NCBI GenBank assembly: GCA_044375105.1
Contig: JBILNK010000009.1
Span: forward strand, 1 to 49,136
Length of the DNA stretch: 49,136 bases
Direction: 5' to 3'
Origin: JBIKLM01 sp044375105
Lineage (GTDB): Bacteria; Planctomycetota; UBA1135; GCA-002686595
Below, piece by piece: positions 32,866 through 41,706 of this stretch. The notes under the pieces were generated by a model. The model had not been told where the DNA came from, did not search any database, and worked only from the letters and a program-made list of their open reading frames with translations. The stretch's first letter is position 1; the number at the start of each line of letters is the position of its first letter. The translations under genes and the position numbers were made by a program.

Positions 32866-33230
32866 GGGGCCGATCTCGTCCTTTCGCGGACAGGTCCGCA
32901 TCGCGATGCCTCGGGAGTGCTTATACCCGCTCCGAGTCCGACCCGCTGGTGTGCCTCCGATCTGCCTGCCCCGGGCCGAAATCCGCGGGCTCTGCCTCGA
33001 TCGGCGCCGAATCGGCGACCCCGGCGGGATCGATCCGCGGGCGGGGCCCAAAGGGCCCCTTCGAACCAGCCCCTGGAAGCCCTCGGGCGGCCTCGATCGA
33101 AAGCTCTCCGATGGCAGCGAAGTCCGTCTGCTTTCGAACGCGGCGCCAGAAACCCAGCGCCAGCGGAGCCGGGAGTTTCGCTTCGCTCGCCGTTGCCCGG
33201 GGCCGCCGCAGCAGCCCCAAGCCTAGAAAT
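32866..33230 (-). other. Intergenic region upstream of the PDZ/toroid gene
   Basis: About 365 bases between the terminator of the S46 peptidase gene and the start of the PDZ/toroid gene, both on the minus strand. An AT-richer patch at 32865-32940 probably holds the promoter of the latter. No gene or repeat was recognised. Confidence 0.4.
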
Positions 33231-33269
33231 CAGCGGCGGGGACCGGCGTTGCGCGCCGATCCCCGCCGC
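33231..33269 (-). terminator. Strong hairpin terminator of the S46 peptidase gene
   Basis: On the minus strand a 16-bp stem with one mismatch (33254-33269 pairs with 33233-33248) encloses a 5-nt loop, beginning 34 nt after the peptidase stop codon. It is followed on that strand by TGATTTCT, a short T-rich tail. This is the clearest intrinsic-terminator candidate in the window. Confidence 0.65.
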
Positions 33270-33302
33270 ACCGGCCGCCGCGGGCGGCCCGCAGGCCCGA
33301 AT

Positions 33303-35393
33303 TCAACGCGCCCGAGCGGTCAACTCCTTGACCAGGGCCTCGGCGCCGTAGATCACGCGCAGGGCTTCGATCATGCCGCGCGAGTCGACCGACACGGAGC
33401 GCGCCTGGGTTTCGCTGTAGGCCAACGCGCCCACCAGGCTCTGGATGTTGCCGTCGAAGATCAGGCCCACGACCTCGCCCGCCTTGTCGACCACCGGCGA
33501 GCCGGAGTTGCCGCCGATGATGTCGTTGGTGCTGACGAAGTTGTACGGCACGCTCTTGTCGAGGCGCGCTTCCGCGGCCACCCAGGAGGCCGGCAGGTCG
33601 AAGGGCGCTTGGCCGCCGCGGGCGCGGGAGCGCTCGAACTTGCCGCCCAGGTTGGTGAAGGGCGCGATCTGCTCGCCGTCCTGCTCGTAGCCGGCGACCT
33701 TGCCGTAGCTGAGGCGCAGGGTGAAGGTCGCGTCCGGGTACACGCTGGTCCCGTAGAGCGCGAATTGGGCTTCGGCGATCTGGCCGTAGGCCACGCGCTG
33801 GACCGCATCGACCTCGTCCTCGAGGCGCTTGCGCACGGCCCGCTCGTCGGCGTCGATGGCCACCAAGAGGCGCACCAGCGGCTCCTGGCAGGCGTCGATG
33901 GCCGCCTGGCCGCCGTCCCACAGGGCGCGGCGCCCGGCGGGGTCGAGCAGGCTCGAGCCGCGCACCAGCTCTTCGGCGCGGGCGCCGGGGGACTTGCCAC
34001 CCAGGGCGCGCTTGGTCAGCGCATGGTCGCCGCCCAGGTTTTCGCCCAGGGACAAGAGCCAGGAGCGCAGCGCGTCGACCTCCAGGTCGGCGTGGACCGG
34101 GGCCGGCGAGAACAGCTGCTGCTCGAGGCGCGGCAGGGCCGCATCGCTGTATTCGCGCAGGCGCTCGGCCGAGGGCTTGGGCCGTTCCGCGGCCGCGCGC
34201 ACCAAACTGCGCGCCGTGCCGAACAGTACGCTGCCGCCGCCCGATTGGGCCGCGCTCAGGTCCCACAGGGAAGCCGCGCTGTGCTGGGCCTGTTCGATGC
34301 GATCCCAGGCGTCGCCCCACTTGGCGCTGCGCGCCGGGTCCGACCAGACGAAGGCCTGCAGGCGCCGCTCGGCCTCCAGTTTAGGGCCCATGATGGCCGG
34401 ATCGAGCAGGCCCTCCAAGCGGCCCGAGAGCGCCTTGCGCGAATTCTGCACGCCGAAGAGGTCCTCTTCGCCGATGCGCCGCCATTCCTCCTTGCGGCCC
34501 ATGAAGGTGTGCAGCTGCACCTCGCGGCGCCACAGGCGCGCCAGGGTCCTCGGATAGCGCACGTCGCGGAAGTACTCGAGGTGCGCGACCGTGTTTTGGC
34601 GCTCGGTGCTGCCCGGGTGTCCCGCCACGAAGACCAGCTCGCCGGCGTCGGCGCCATCGGCGCTCCAGGTCAGGTGGTGCTCCGGCTGCAAGGGCTTGCC
34701 GCCCTCGTAGATGCGGAAGAAGGTCACGTCTAGGCAGAAGCGCGGGAACTCGAAGTTGTCCGGGTCGCCGCCGAAGAACGCGGCGGCCTTCTCGGGCGCG
34801 AACACCAGGCGCACGTCGGTGAAGCGCTTGTAGGAATAGAGGTGGTAGCGCGCGCCCTTGTAGAGCGTGACGACCTCGGCCTTGAGGCCCGACTTCTCGC
34901 CGGACTCCTTCTCGATGCGCGAGATCTCGGCGCGCTTGGCGGCCCCGCCCTCGGCGGCGCTCATGCCCGGCTTGGCCGCGCCTTCGACCCGCGCGGTCAC
35001 GTCTTCGATGGTCCACAGCACCAAGAGCTCGAGGTCCGGACAGGGCAGCTCCTCGGCCGCGCCCTTGGCCAGGTAGCCCTTGGCCAGCAGGTCGCGCTCG
35101 GAGGTGCTGAGCTGCGCCAGGACCTCGGAGGCCACGTGGTGGTTGGTCATCACCAGCCCGTCCTTCGAGACCAGCGAGCCCGAGCCGCCGGTGCTGAAGC
35201 GCACGCAGCTCTTCTGCACGTGCTCGAGCCAGGCCTGGGTCAGCTGGAAGCCATAGGCTTTCTGAATCGCCGCGATCGGCGCCTCGTTGAACAGCCACAT
35301 GCCTTCGTCCAGGCGCGGGGCCGCGGACAAAGCCGGCGCGGCGCCGAACAGGGCCGCCGCGGCCAAGGAGAGCGAGAGGAGCTGGGATTTCAT
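33303..35393 (-). CDS. S46-family dipeptidyl peptidase (DPP7-like)
   Basis: A 696-residue exported serine peptidase. The signal peptide is residues 1-24 (LLSLSLAAAALFGAAPALSA). Catalytic motifs are LVMTNHHVASE (83-88 region), FFGGDPDNFEFPRF with the Asp, and DIIGGNSGSPVVD with Ser630. The family cleaves dipeptides from the N-terminus of peptides outside the cytoplasm. The residue 18 positions after the catalytic Ser, which sets P1 preference, is Gly648 (GLIFDGN). Gly is the DPP7 state, favouring hydrophobic residues, while Arg there marks acidic-specific DPP11. Length (about 700) and the helical middle domain are normal. The ATG at 35393 begins the signal peptide. It is probably monocistronic, ending in a strong hairpin. 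Confidence 0.93.
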   Translation of the reverse strand: MKSQLLSLSLAAAALFGAAPALSAAPRLDEGMWLFNEAPIAAIQKAYGFQLTQAWLEHVQKSCVRFSTGGSGSLVSKDGLVMTNHHVASEVLAQLSTSERDLLAKGYLAKGAAEELPCPDLELLVLWTIEDVTARVEGAAKPGMSAAEGGAAKRAEISRIEKESGEKSGLKAEVVTLYKGARYHLYSYKRFTDVRLVFAPEKAAAFFGGDPDNFEFPRFCLDVTFFRIYEGGKPLQPEHHLTWSADGADAGELVFVAGHPGSTERQNTVAHLEYFRDVRYPRTLARLWRREVQLHTFMGRKEEWRRIGEEDLFGVQNSRKALSGRLEGLLDPAIMGPKLEAERRLQAFVWSDPARSAKWGDAWDRIEQAQHSAASLWDLSAAQSGGGSVLFGTARSLVRAAAERPKPSAERLREYSDAALPRLEQQLFSPAPVHADLEVDALRSWLLSLGENLGGDHALTKRALGGKSPGARAEELVRGSSLLDPAGRRALWDGGQAAIDACQEPLVRLLVAIDADERAVRKRLEDEVDAVQRVAYGQIAEAQFALYGTSVYPDATFTLRLSYGKVAGYEQDGEQIAPFTNLGGKFERSRARGGQAPFDLPASWVAAEARLDKSVPYNFVSTNDIIGGNSGSPVVDKAGEVVGLIFDGNIQSLVGALAYSETQARSVSVDSRGMIEALRVIYGAEALVKELTARAR

Positions 35394-35581
35394 CGCGTGG
35401 GGTCGTGGGACGCGGGGCTCTGGGACTTCCCGGGGGCTCTGGTAGGCCTCCGACGTGGGGCCGCGAGGATAGCGGCTGGGCCCGCGGACGGTCCGCGCCG
35501 GAGCGGATCCCAATGCTGTAGGAAGGCCCGCGTCCCGCACGGATTCGCGCCGAGCCCGAGGCGGGGCTATCCTGCCGACCC

Positions 35582-36325
35582 ATGACGGCCCTATTCGAGC
35601 CGCCGTACCGCCCCGGGGCGGAGGCGCCTTCCGCGCTGCGCAGCGAGGGCTACGTGGTGCTCGAGCCGCGCGAGGTGGCTTCGCTGGCGGGGGTCCCCCG
35701 GGCCGAGCTGGTGGGCCTGGAAGGCGCTTGGGAGCGCCTGGAGCCGGACCTTTACCTGCGCGATGGGGGCCGTTATCGCCGCCGGCGCCACTCCTGTTTC
35801 GTGGTCGGCGCGGAGGGGGTCCAGGGCGCGCCGCACCGCGCCCACTGGCAATCGGTCGATTACAACGCCCTGCACGGCGGCATCCAGCGCTGGTTCCAGC
35901 CCCTCGAGCCAGGCCTGGCGGAGGCGCCGGCTTTCCGCGCGCTGCTGGCCGGCCTGGGGCGCCTGTTCCACGGCCTGCGGCCCGGGGGTCCCTGGTCCGT
36001 GGAGGCCCACGCCTTCCGCATCGACACCGCCAGCGGCATCGGGCGTCCGACGCCCGAGGGCGCCCACCGCGACGGAGTCGACTTCGTGGCCGTGGTGCTG
36101 GTCGGCCGCCGCGGCATCAAGGGCGGCGAAACGCGCGTGTTCGAAGCCGCCGGCCCCCGCGGCCAGCGCTTCACCCTGACCGCGCCCTGGTCGGCCCTGC
36201 TGCTGGACGACACCCGCGTGATCCACGAGACCACGCCGATCCAACCCCTGGGCGCCCCCGGCCACCGCGACACCCTGGTCCTGACCTACCGCCAAGGCGG
36301 CTTCCAGGAACCCCCCGCCGGCTGA
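35582..36325 (+). CDS. 2OG-Fe(II) dioxygenase (IDO/BsmA-like family)
   Basis: A 247-residue enzyme of the 2OG-Fe dioxygenase family that includes amino-acid hydroxylases such as isoleucine dioxygenase. The iron triad is visible: His162 and Asp164 in PEGAHRDGVDFVAVVL, and His215 in DTRVIHETTPI. Arg229 in GHRDTLVLTYR would bind 2-oxoglutarate. Other family features are RYRRRRHSCF and WSVEAHAFRI. It uses oxygen and 2-oxoglutarate to hydroxylate a small substrate, probably a free amino acid by family analogy, but the substrate is not determined. The start ATG lies 188 bp from the divergently transcribed peptidase gene. The gene stands alone. Confidence 0.88.
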   Translation: MTALFEPPYRPGAEAPSALRSEGYVVLEPREVASLAGVPRAELVGLEGAWERLEPDLYLRDGGRYRRRRHSCFVVGAEGVQGAPHRAHWQSVDYNALHGGIQRWFQPLEPGLAEAPAFRALLAGLGRLFHGLRPGGPWSVEAHAFRIDTASGIGRPTPEGAHRDGVDFVAVVLVGRRGIKGGETRVFEAAGPRGQRFTLTAPWSALLLDDTRVIHETTPIQPLGAPGHRDTLVLTYRQGGFQEPPAG

Positions 36326-36469
36326 CGGGCTCGGAACCCATCGCGGGTAGGCCGCGCTCGGCCGGAGAACCCTGGGTCCTGGCGGAGCGAGATGCGCTTT
36401 CCAGCGGGCGCTGTCCGGAGCTGGCGCGAAACCCTTTGGTTTTCGTCGTAGCGCAGGTGGGCCGCTAGA

Positions 36470-38200
36470 TCAGCGAGCGCTGCGCTCGGCCAGGCGCTCT
36501 TCGTACCAGGCCACGAGTTGTTCCCACTCGTGCACGCCGTCTAGGCCGGCGAGGGCCTCGCGGTCGGGGAAGGTCGAGGCGATTTCGCCCAGGATGGCGA
36601 GCTGGCTTTCGCGGTTGACGGTGGGCGTCAGGATCAGCACCACCAGATGCACGGGCAGGCCGTCGGAGGTGTTGAAGTCGATGCCGCGGCGCGAGATCCC
36701 CAGGGCGATCACGGGTCCCGGCAGATCGTCCCAGCGCAGGTGCGGCACGGCGATGCCGTTGGGCAGGCCGGTGCTGAGGGCGCGCTCGCGCTCGAGGAAG
36801 CCCTGGCGCAGGGGGCCTTCGGGCAGGTGCTTTTCCTTGGCGATCACGGCGGCCAGCTCGCCGATCGCGGATTCGGCCTCGCGCGCGCGCAGCTCCGCCA
36901 GAAACAGCCCGGCGCCGGAATAACCGAGCAGCTTGGGGCGCTGCTTGGCCGGCCGCAGGATGCGCGCGATCGCCGGGCCGCTGGCCAGGGAGGTCAACAG
37001 CGCCAGCACCACCAGGGCCACGAACAGGCGCTCGCCGATCAGGCCGGCCGCCAAGGCCAGGCTGCCCAGGATGATCTCCATGGCGCCGCGCGCGTTCATG
37101 CCCGCCGCGACCGCCAGGGACTCGCGCAGGTTGAGGCCGCCGATCCGGCTGCCCGCCAGGCAGCCGGCCACCTTGCCGACGGTCGCCAGCACGATCAGCA
37201 CCCCGGTCAGCAGCCCGTCGAAGTGCGCCACGAAGTCGACCCGCAGACCGATGCTGACGAAGAACAGCGGCGCGAAGAAGACCGAGATGAAGCGCTCCAT
37301 AGTGGCGCGCGTCTCCTCGCGCAGGCTGGCGCTGTCCCCCAGCGCCACCCCGAACAGGAAGGCCCCGAACACGGCGTGGATGCCGATCCACTCGGTGGCC
37401 GCGGCGGACAGCAGCGCGCCGATGAAGGCCAGGCTCATCACCGCTCCCGGCCAGCGGCCGTGGTCCTGGACCCAAGGCACCAGGCGGCGCAGGGTCAGCC
37501 GCACAGGCATCAGCATCAGGGCGCTGAAGGCCAGGGTCCCCGCGGCGATGGCCTCGACCGAAGGCGCGTCGACCGCCCCGGAAGCCGAGCTCATCAAGCC
37601 GATCACGCCCGCGAAAATGATCCAGCCCAGGAGGTCGTTGAGGATCGCCGCGGCGACGATCAGCATGCCCAGATCGGACTTGTAGAGGCGCAGGTCGATC
37701 AGCGTGCGCACGATCACCGGCAGGGCCGAGATCGAGAGCGCCGTGCCGAGGAACAGGGCCAGCACCAGACGGCTCTGCTCCGGGTTGCCCCCGAACCAGT
37801 CCGGGGCCAGCCAGCCCGGCCCGAACCCCAAAGCGAAGGGCACCACCAGGCCGAGGCCCCCGACCCACAGCGCCACCCGCCCCTGCCGCCACACCGTGCG
37901 CAGGTTGACCTCCATGCCCGCGACCAGCAGATAGAGGGTGATCGCCAGCAGGACCAGGGACTGCTGGGCCAGGAGGACCCCGCCGGAGCGCGGGAACAGG
38001 GCGCCGTAGAGCTCCGGCACCAGGCGGCCCAGCAGGCCCGGTCCCAGCAGGATCCCCGCCACGATTTCACCCAGGAGGGCCGGCATGCCCAGGCGCTTCG
38101 CCAGTTCCCCCAGGGCGCGGCCCATCCCCAGCATCAGTCCGATGCTCAGCAGCAGCAGGGTGGTCTCGGACGAGGTGAAACCTCCGGCGATCGACAGCAT
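36470..38200 (-). CDS. Kef-type cation:proton antiporter fused to EIIA(Ntr) domain
   Basis: A 576-residue protein. Residues 10-400 form a CPA2/Kef-type antiporter with about twelve helices: MPALLGEIVAGILLGPGLLG, LALFLGTALSISALPVIVRT, AAAILNDLLGWIIFA (the ND pair of the ion site), and GMNARGAMEIILG. Residues 425-576 are a PTS EIIA type 2 domain with HLPEGPLRQGFLERERALST and the phosphorylatable His487 in GIAVPHLRW. Antiporters exchange Na+ or K+ for H+. An attached EIIA(Ntr) module could tune transport by phosphorylation from a PTS-Ntr chain, though no EI or HPr is in the window. The ATG at 38200 was chosen because the preceding 36 codons are not membrane-like. Confidence 0.9.
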   Translation of the reverse strand: MLSIAGGFTSSETTLLLLSIGLMLGMGRALGELAKRLGMPALLGEIVAGILLGPGLLGRLVPELYGALFPRSGGVLLAQQSLVLLAITLYLLVAGMEVNLRTVWRQGRVALWVGGLGLVVPFALGFGPGWLAPDWFGGNPEQSRLVLALFLGTALSISALPVIVRTLIDLRLYKSDLGMLIVAAAILNDLLGWIIFAGVIGLMSSASGAVDAPSVEAIAAGTLAFSALMLMPVRLTLRRLVPWVQDHGRWPGAVMSLAFIGALLSAAATEWIGIHAVFGAFLFGVALGDSASLREETRATMERFISVFFAPLFFVSIGLRVDFVAHFDGLLTGVLIVLATVGKVAGCLAGSRIGGLNLRESLAVAAGMNARGAMEIILGSLALAAGLIGERLFVALVVLALLTSLASGPAIARILRPAKQRPKLLGYSGAGLFLAELRAREAESAIGELAAVIAKEKHLPEGPLRQGFLERERALSTGLPNGIAVPHLRWDDLPGPVIALGISRRGIDFNTSDGLPVHLVVLILTPTVNRESQLAILGEIASTFPDREALAGLDGVHEWEQLVAWYEERLAERSAR

Positions 38201-38599
38201 CGGACCCCTGGTCCAGCAGGGCGGCGACCAGGATAGACCCGGCCTCCCCCGGATCCCATCGTGGAGCCCCGGGAACCGCTGCTCGGCGGCCTCGATAGCG
38301 AGTCTCAACTCGCCATATGAAGTCTAAGTGTTATCGTTTTGAAGCGACTTTAATGGTGCCTTGCGGTCCGCTTCAGGCCTCACGACGGTCCGACGCCGGC
38401 CTTGAAGCCAGGCCGACCGGGCTCGGGCCGATCTTCTAGGTCTACTGAATGCACTTTAGCCTCCATTGGATATCCGTTAAGGTCCAATGGCAGGCCTGGG
38501 GGCATCCGAGCCAAGCGGGCTGGCGGGAGACCTCCTTTGGCGGCGCCGGGGGTGGGTCCGGTGCCGCTGGCCGGTCCCGGAAGCGGGGGGCGGCGGGCT
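38201..38599 (-). other. Intergenic region with AT-rich promoter-like patch
   Basis: About 400 bases upstream of the antiporter on its strand. Positions 38300-38370 are the most AT-rich patch for many kilobases and probably carry the antiporter promoter. A separate inverted repeat lies at 38463-38490. No gene was seen. Confidence 0.45.
38463..38490. repeat. Perfect 8-bp inverted repeat
   Basis: CCATTGGA at 38463-38470 and TCCAATGG at 38483-38490 are perfect reverse complements separated by 12 nt. The arm and spacer also include the small palindrome GGATATCC. It lies 110 nt after the desulfhydrase stop and 260 nt before the antiporter start. It could be an operator or a poor terminator; no T-tract follows on either strand. 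Confidence 0.4.
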
Positions 38600-39592
38600 T
38601 CAGCCCGAGCCCAGGGCGGCGAAGCGCGGGTCGAACAGGGCCGGGGTGCCGCCGGTGTGCAGGAACACGACCGGCCCGGGGGGCAGCTCGCCGCGGCGGG
38701 CCAAATGGATCAGCCCGGCCATGGCCTTGCCGGTGTAGACCGGGTCGAGCAGCAGCCCCTCGAGGCGTGCGCACAGGCGCAGGGCTTCGACCAGGGCCTC
38801 GGTGGGGGCGCCGTAGCCCGGCCCGACGAAGCCGGAGAGCACCCGGGCGGGACCCGGGGCCGGCGCGCCGGCCAGGACCGCGGCCCCCTCGGCCAGGGCA
38901 TCGATCGCCCCCGCGACCTCGGGCCGTGCCCCCACGTCGACGCCCACCAGCTCGGGCACGCGCTGCCCGCTGCCCCTCAGCAGCGCCAGCCCCGCCAGCA
39001 GCCCCGCCTGGGTACCGCCCGACCCGGCCGCCACAACCCACGAACCCGCCTCCGGCAGCTGCCCGTGGAGCTCGAGCGCGCAGCGCACATACCCCTGGGC
39101 GCCGAGCGGTGTCGAGACCCCGATCGGCAGCCGATAGGGCCGCCGCCCCTCGGCCGTGAGGCGCGCGCAGGTGGCCTGGATGGCTGCCTCGACCCGCTCG
39201 AAGTCGTAGGCCTCGAGCCACTCCACGCGGGCGCCCAGCAGCCGATCGAGCAGCAGGTTGCCGCTCTCCCGCTCGGGCGCCGGACCGCCCAGCACCGCGT
39301 GGCAAGCGAGCCCCAGCCGCGCCGCCGCCGCTGCGCTGGCGCGCACCGCATTGCTCTGCGCCCCGCCTCCGATCACGACCCCATCGGCCCCCTCGCGCAG
39401 GGCCCGCCAGAGCTCGAATTCGAGCTTGCGGAACTTGTTGCCGCCGCCAGCCAAACCCCCCAGATCCTCGCGCTTGACCCACAAGCGCCCGGCCCCGAGC
39501 CCGAGCTCCACCCCGAGCCGATCGAGCGCCAGGAGCGGCGTCCCCTGCGCCCCCAGATCGACCCGCTGCGCTCCTATTTGGCCTGAGATCAT
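38600..39592 (-). CDS. D-cysteine desulfhydrase / ACC deaminase family PLP enzyme
   Basis: A 330-residue fold-type II PLP enzyme. The PLP lysine is Lys53 in GGGNKFRKLEFE. VVIGGGAQSNAVRASAAAAA binds the substrate carboxylate, VVAAGSGGTQAGLLAG binds the PLP phosphate, and LLLDPVYTGKAMAGL and VVFLHTGGTPALF are typical of the D-cysteine desulfhydrase/ACC deaminase group. Members release sulfide and pyruvate from D-cysteine, or open the ACC ring; sequence alone does not separate these well. It is one of several sulfur-related genes in the window. The ATG at 39592 gives the family length. It is probably monocistronic. Confidence 0.85.
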   Translation of the reverse strand: MISGQIGAQRVDLGAQGTPLLALDRLGVELGLGAGRLWVKREDLGGLAGGGNKFRKLEFELWRALREGADGVVIGGGAQSNAVRASAAAAARLGLACHAVLGGPAPERESGNLLLDRLLGARVEWLEAYDFERVEAAIQATCARLTAEGRRPYRLPIGVSTPLGAQGYVRCALELHGQLPEAGSWVVAAGSGGTQAGLLAGLALLRGSGQRVPELVGVDVGARPEVAGAIDALAEGAAVLAGAPAPGPARVLSGFVGPGYGAPTEALVEALRLCARLEGLLLDPVYTGKAMAGLIHLARRGELPPGPVVFLHTGGTPALFDPRFAALGSG

Positions 39593-39714
39593 CGGCTGCG
39601 GTCAGGCAAGGGCCACAGACTACACCCCGGGCCCGCCGGCGCATCCCGCCACCGCGCGCGCCGACCTGGACGCGGGTCACCCCGCACGCCATCCGAGCCA
39701 CGGCCCTGCGCCCG

Positions 39715-40030
39715 TCAAGGGCAGGCGCCGGCCTCAACTCGCCCTGGATCGACTGCCTGGGTCCGGACGTCGGCCAGGTCCACTGCGGTGACGATGCCGT
39801 GCCTGTGCTGGTGGTCATCGACGACCAGGGCGCAGAGGCCCTTGGCGAAGAGTTTGCCCAGCCGGCCGGCGTCGCGGAAGCGAGGAGGGTGTCGACGCTG
39901 CGGCACAGCACCTCCGCCTCGCCGCTGGAAGGGCTGGCTCCGCCTGCGACTGGCCTGGCAATCAGGTTGCTGTCAGGCCGTTGCCTACCGGGCGCCTGTC
40001 CGCGACTTCCATGGTGCGAACCTCTGACCA
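39715..40030 (-). pseudogene. Decayed, frameshifted CBS-domain remnant of a cystathionine beta-synthase-like gene
   Basis: The minus strand encodes a remnant of the C-terminal CBS pair of the intact gene at 43998-45386. One frame reads SNLIARPVAGGASPSSGEAE then VLCRSVDTLLAS, matching SDLLGKLVEGRASLSSAVAE then VMFRNVDTIGAS. After a one-base deletion the next frame reads AGRLGKLFAKGLCALVVDD then HQHRHGIVTAVDLAD, matching AGQLRELFAKGLSALVVDD then QHHLQGIVTKMDLVD. It ends at a stop at 39715. About 30 of 47 residues match over the last block by eye. No start, PLP domain or continuous frame exists, and similarity fades above about 40030. It is a fragment of a duplicate or paralogous gene. Confidence 0.8.
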
Positions 40031-40551
40031 TTGGGTTGCGTCGTGCTGGCCATCCCCGAACCGTTCCCATCCCAGGGGACTCGGATCCTTGGCGCGCGCA
40101 ACGGATGCCTTTGCGGAATTGGCTATCGCCCGTCCGCAACGACCTCCAGGTCTTTCGTTGACGCCGTCCCGAAGGCCGGTCGACCGGGGAAGGACTCGGA
40201 AGGGCCTCGATGATCTGCCCAGGTGCTCAGGCTCCATGGCCACCACTTTGGGCCAACTCGCCGCAAATCTGCTGAGCTGCTGGCTGCACGACGGCCGCAG
40301 AGCATGTGCTGCCTCGGTATGCCGGAGCCATGATGGGGGGAGGGCAGGTGAGATCGTGTCCACACTTGCCGAGCCAGGTCGGCGAGGAGGCTCGATCGGT
40401 CGCTGGGCCTGTCGGCGGGCTGTGCGCTGGTCGCTGTGGACGGTTGACGGGTCCGAGTCCGGGGGACGACACTTCGGGCTCACGTTTCTGAGCCTCATCC
40501 TTGGCGTACGCTTCATGCCTTGAGTTCCAATTCTCATCCCCCTTGAAGTCT
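40031..40551. other. Gene-poor stretch next to the CBS remnant
   Basis: About 520 bases of lower GC content and weak third-position bias. Frames on both strands are not protein-like. It may contain further decayed sequence from the same event as the CBS remnant, but no family could be recognised. Confidence 0.45.
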
Positions 40552-41199
40552 GTGCGTGCACGAATCGGAAATCCCAGCGGTTCCCTTCGGAGGATTCCCC
40601 TGACCGAGCTCGGGCTCGCGACCTTCAGGGGTCGAAGCCTGCTCCTCGTTTCACTCCTCGCCGCCGCCGCTTGCCAGGCGCCCGCAGCCTCCGCCCCTGA
40701 GCCGCCGGCCGTGTGGGACGGCCTGACCGGCGCGCCAAGGGGCGCGGCGGAGCTGCCGATTCGGGTGTGGTTCGAGAGCGACCTCATCGTCGCGGTCAAC
40801 GAGGACCCGCAGTTGAAGGCCCGCTTCCTCAGCTTCGAGGGCAGCGCCGCGGGCAGTGCCTATGGCGTCTATGCCTTGCATTCCGCCAAGAGCAGGATGG
40901 AAGTGCCAGTGCCGCTCCGTGGCGAATCGATCGCCTGGGCGGACCTCGACCCTGCCGCGGCCATGGTTCGACTGCTCACCTATGCGGGAGTCGCGCCAGA
41001 CCTCGCGGACGCGCTGGTCGAAACCCACGGCGAGCAATGGTTCGGCGATGGATTGCGGGTGCTCGTCGTGGTTCCGTCCGAAACGCCCGGGGCCCACACG
41101 ACCTTGTCTGAGCCTGGGGCGACGGTCTGGGTCTATGCACGCCCGGAGGGCGCGCCCGCCGATCGGGAATCGCGCGGTTCCGAGCGCCATGGGCGCTAG
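40552..41199 (+). CDS. Putative lipoprotein of unknown function, start uncertain
   Basis: A protein of about 215 residues. A hydrophobic segment SLLLVSLLAAAACQAP carries a lipobox (LAAAAC) and so a likely lipid anchor. The mature part (LPIRVWFESDLIVAVNEDPQ, then ARFLSFEGSAAGSAYGVYAL, then HGEQWFGDGLRVLVVVPSE) looks like a compact alpha/beta domain but was not assigned. The frame has no ATG before the signal. GTG at 40552 is the likeliest start. TTG at 40543 or 40501 would extend it. A CTG at 40600 lies 6 nt after a good GGAGG (40589-40593) and is also possible. No operon partner was found. Confidence 0.6.
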   Translation: MRARIGNPSGSLRRIPLTELGLATFRGRSLLLVSLLAAAACQAPAASAPEPPAVWDGLTGAPRGAAELPIRVWFESDLIVAVNEDPQLKARFLSFEGSAAGSAYGVYALHSAKSRMEVPVPLRGESIAWADLDPAAAMVRLLTYAGVAPDLADALVETHGEQWFGDGLRVLVVVPSETPGAHTTLSEPGATVWVYARPEGAPADRESRGSERHGR

Positions 41200-41706
41200 C
41201 CCGGGTCCTCCGCGGAGTGCAGCCGACGAACTCTCCTATTCGCCGTAGGAGCTCAAACTCGCCATCCATCCGCGGGCTCGAGAGAAAGCGTCCGATACCA
41301 GGCTGCAAGAACAGGCAACAGCTTCCGAAGGGCCTTGTCCGCCGTGCGGTCAGCTGCCTACCGCATGCCCACCGGTGGAGTTACCGCACCAGCATGCCGG
41401 TCAGGGTTCCAGCTCGATCTGCTGCGCTGCGCGGGGCAGCTCCGGTCACCTCGGGGCGTTGCAACGATCCCGCCAGGGTCCTGGCCGTCGGCGGCGCACC
41501 ACCCCATCCCCGTGTGCCGGCTCGGCCTGCGGCGCAGCCTTCGCAACCCTGGACCGGAGCCGGGGGAACGGGCAGTTTCGCTCGCTGGTTCCGTGGGGGC
41601 GGCAATCCTGCCCTCACGGTTCCCGAGGTTTCGGCTCGATCGCAGCCCTTGGCTCGGGAATCAGGCGCCGCCCTGGGCGGCGCCCGTTCTCGGTCAGCAG
41701 AGCCCG
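41200..41706. other. Intergenic region, nothing recognised
   Basis: About 500 bases between the orphan lipoprotein gene and the 3' end of the S8 peptidase gene, which converge. Composition is mixed. Frames crossing it are shadows. No clear terminator with a T-tract was found for either gene. Confidence 0.4.
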
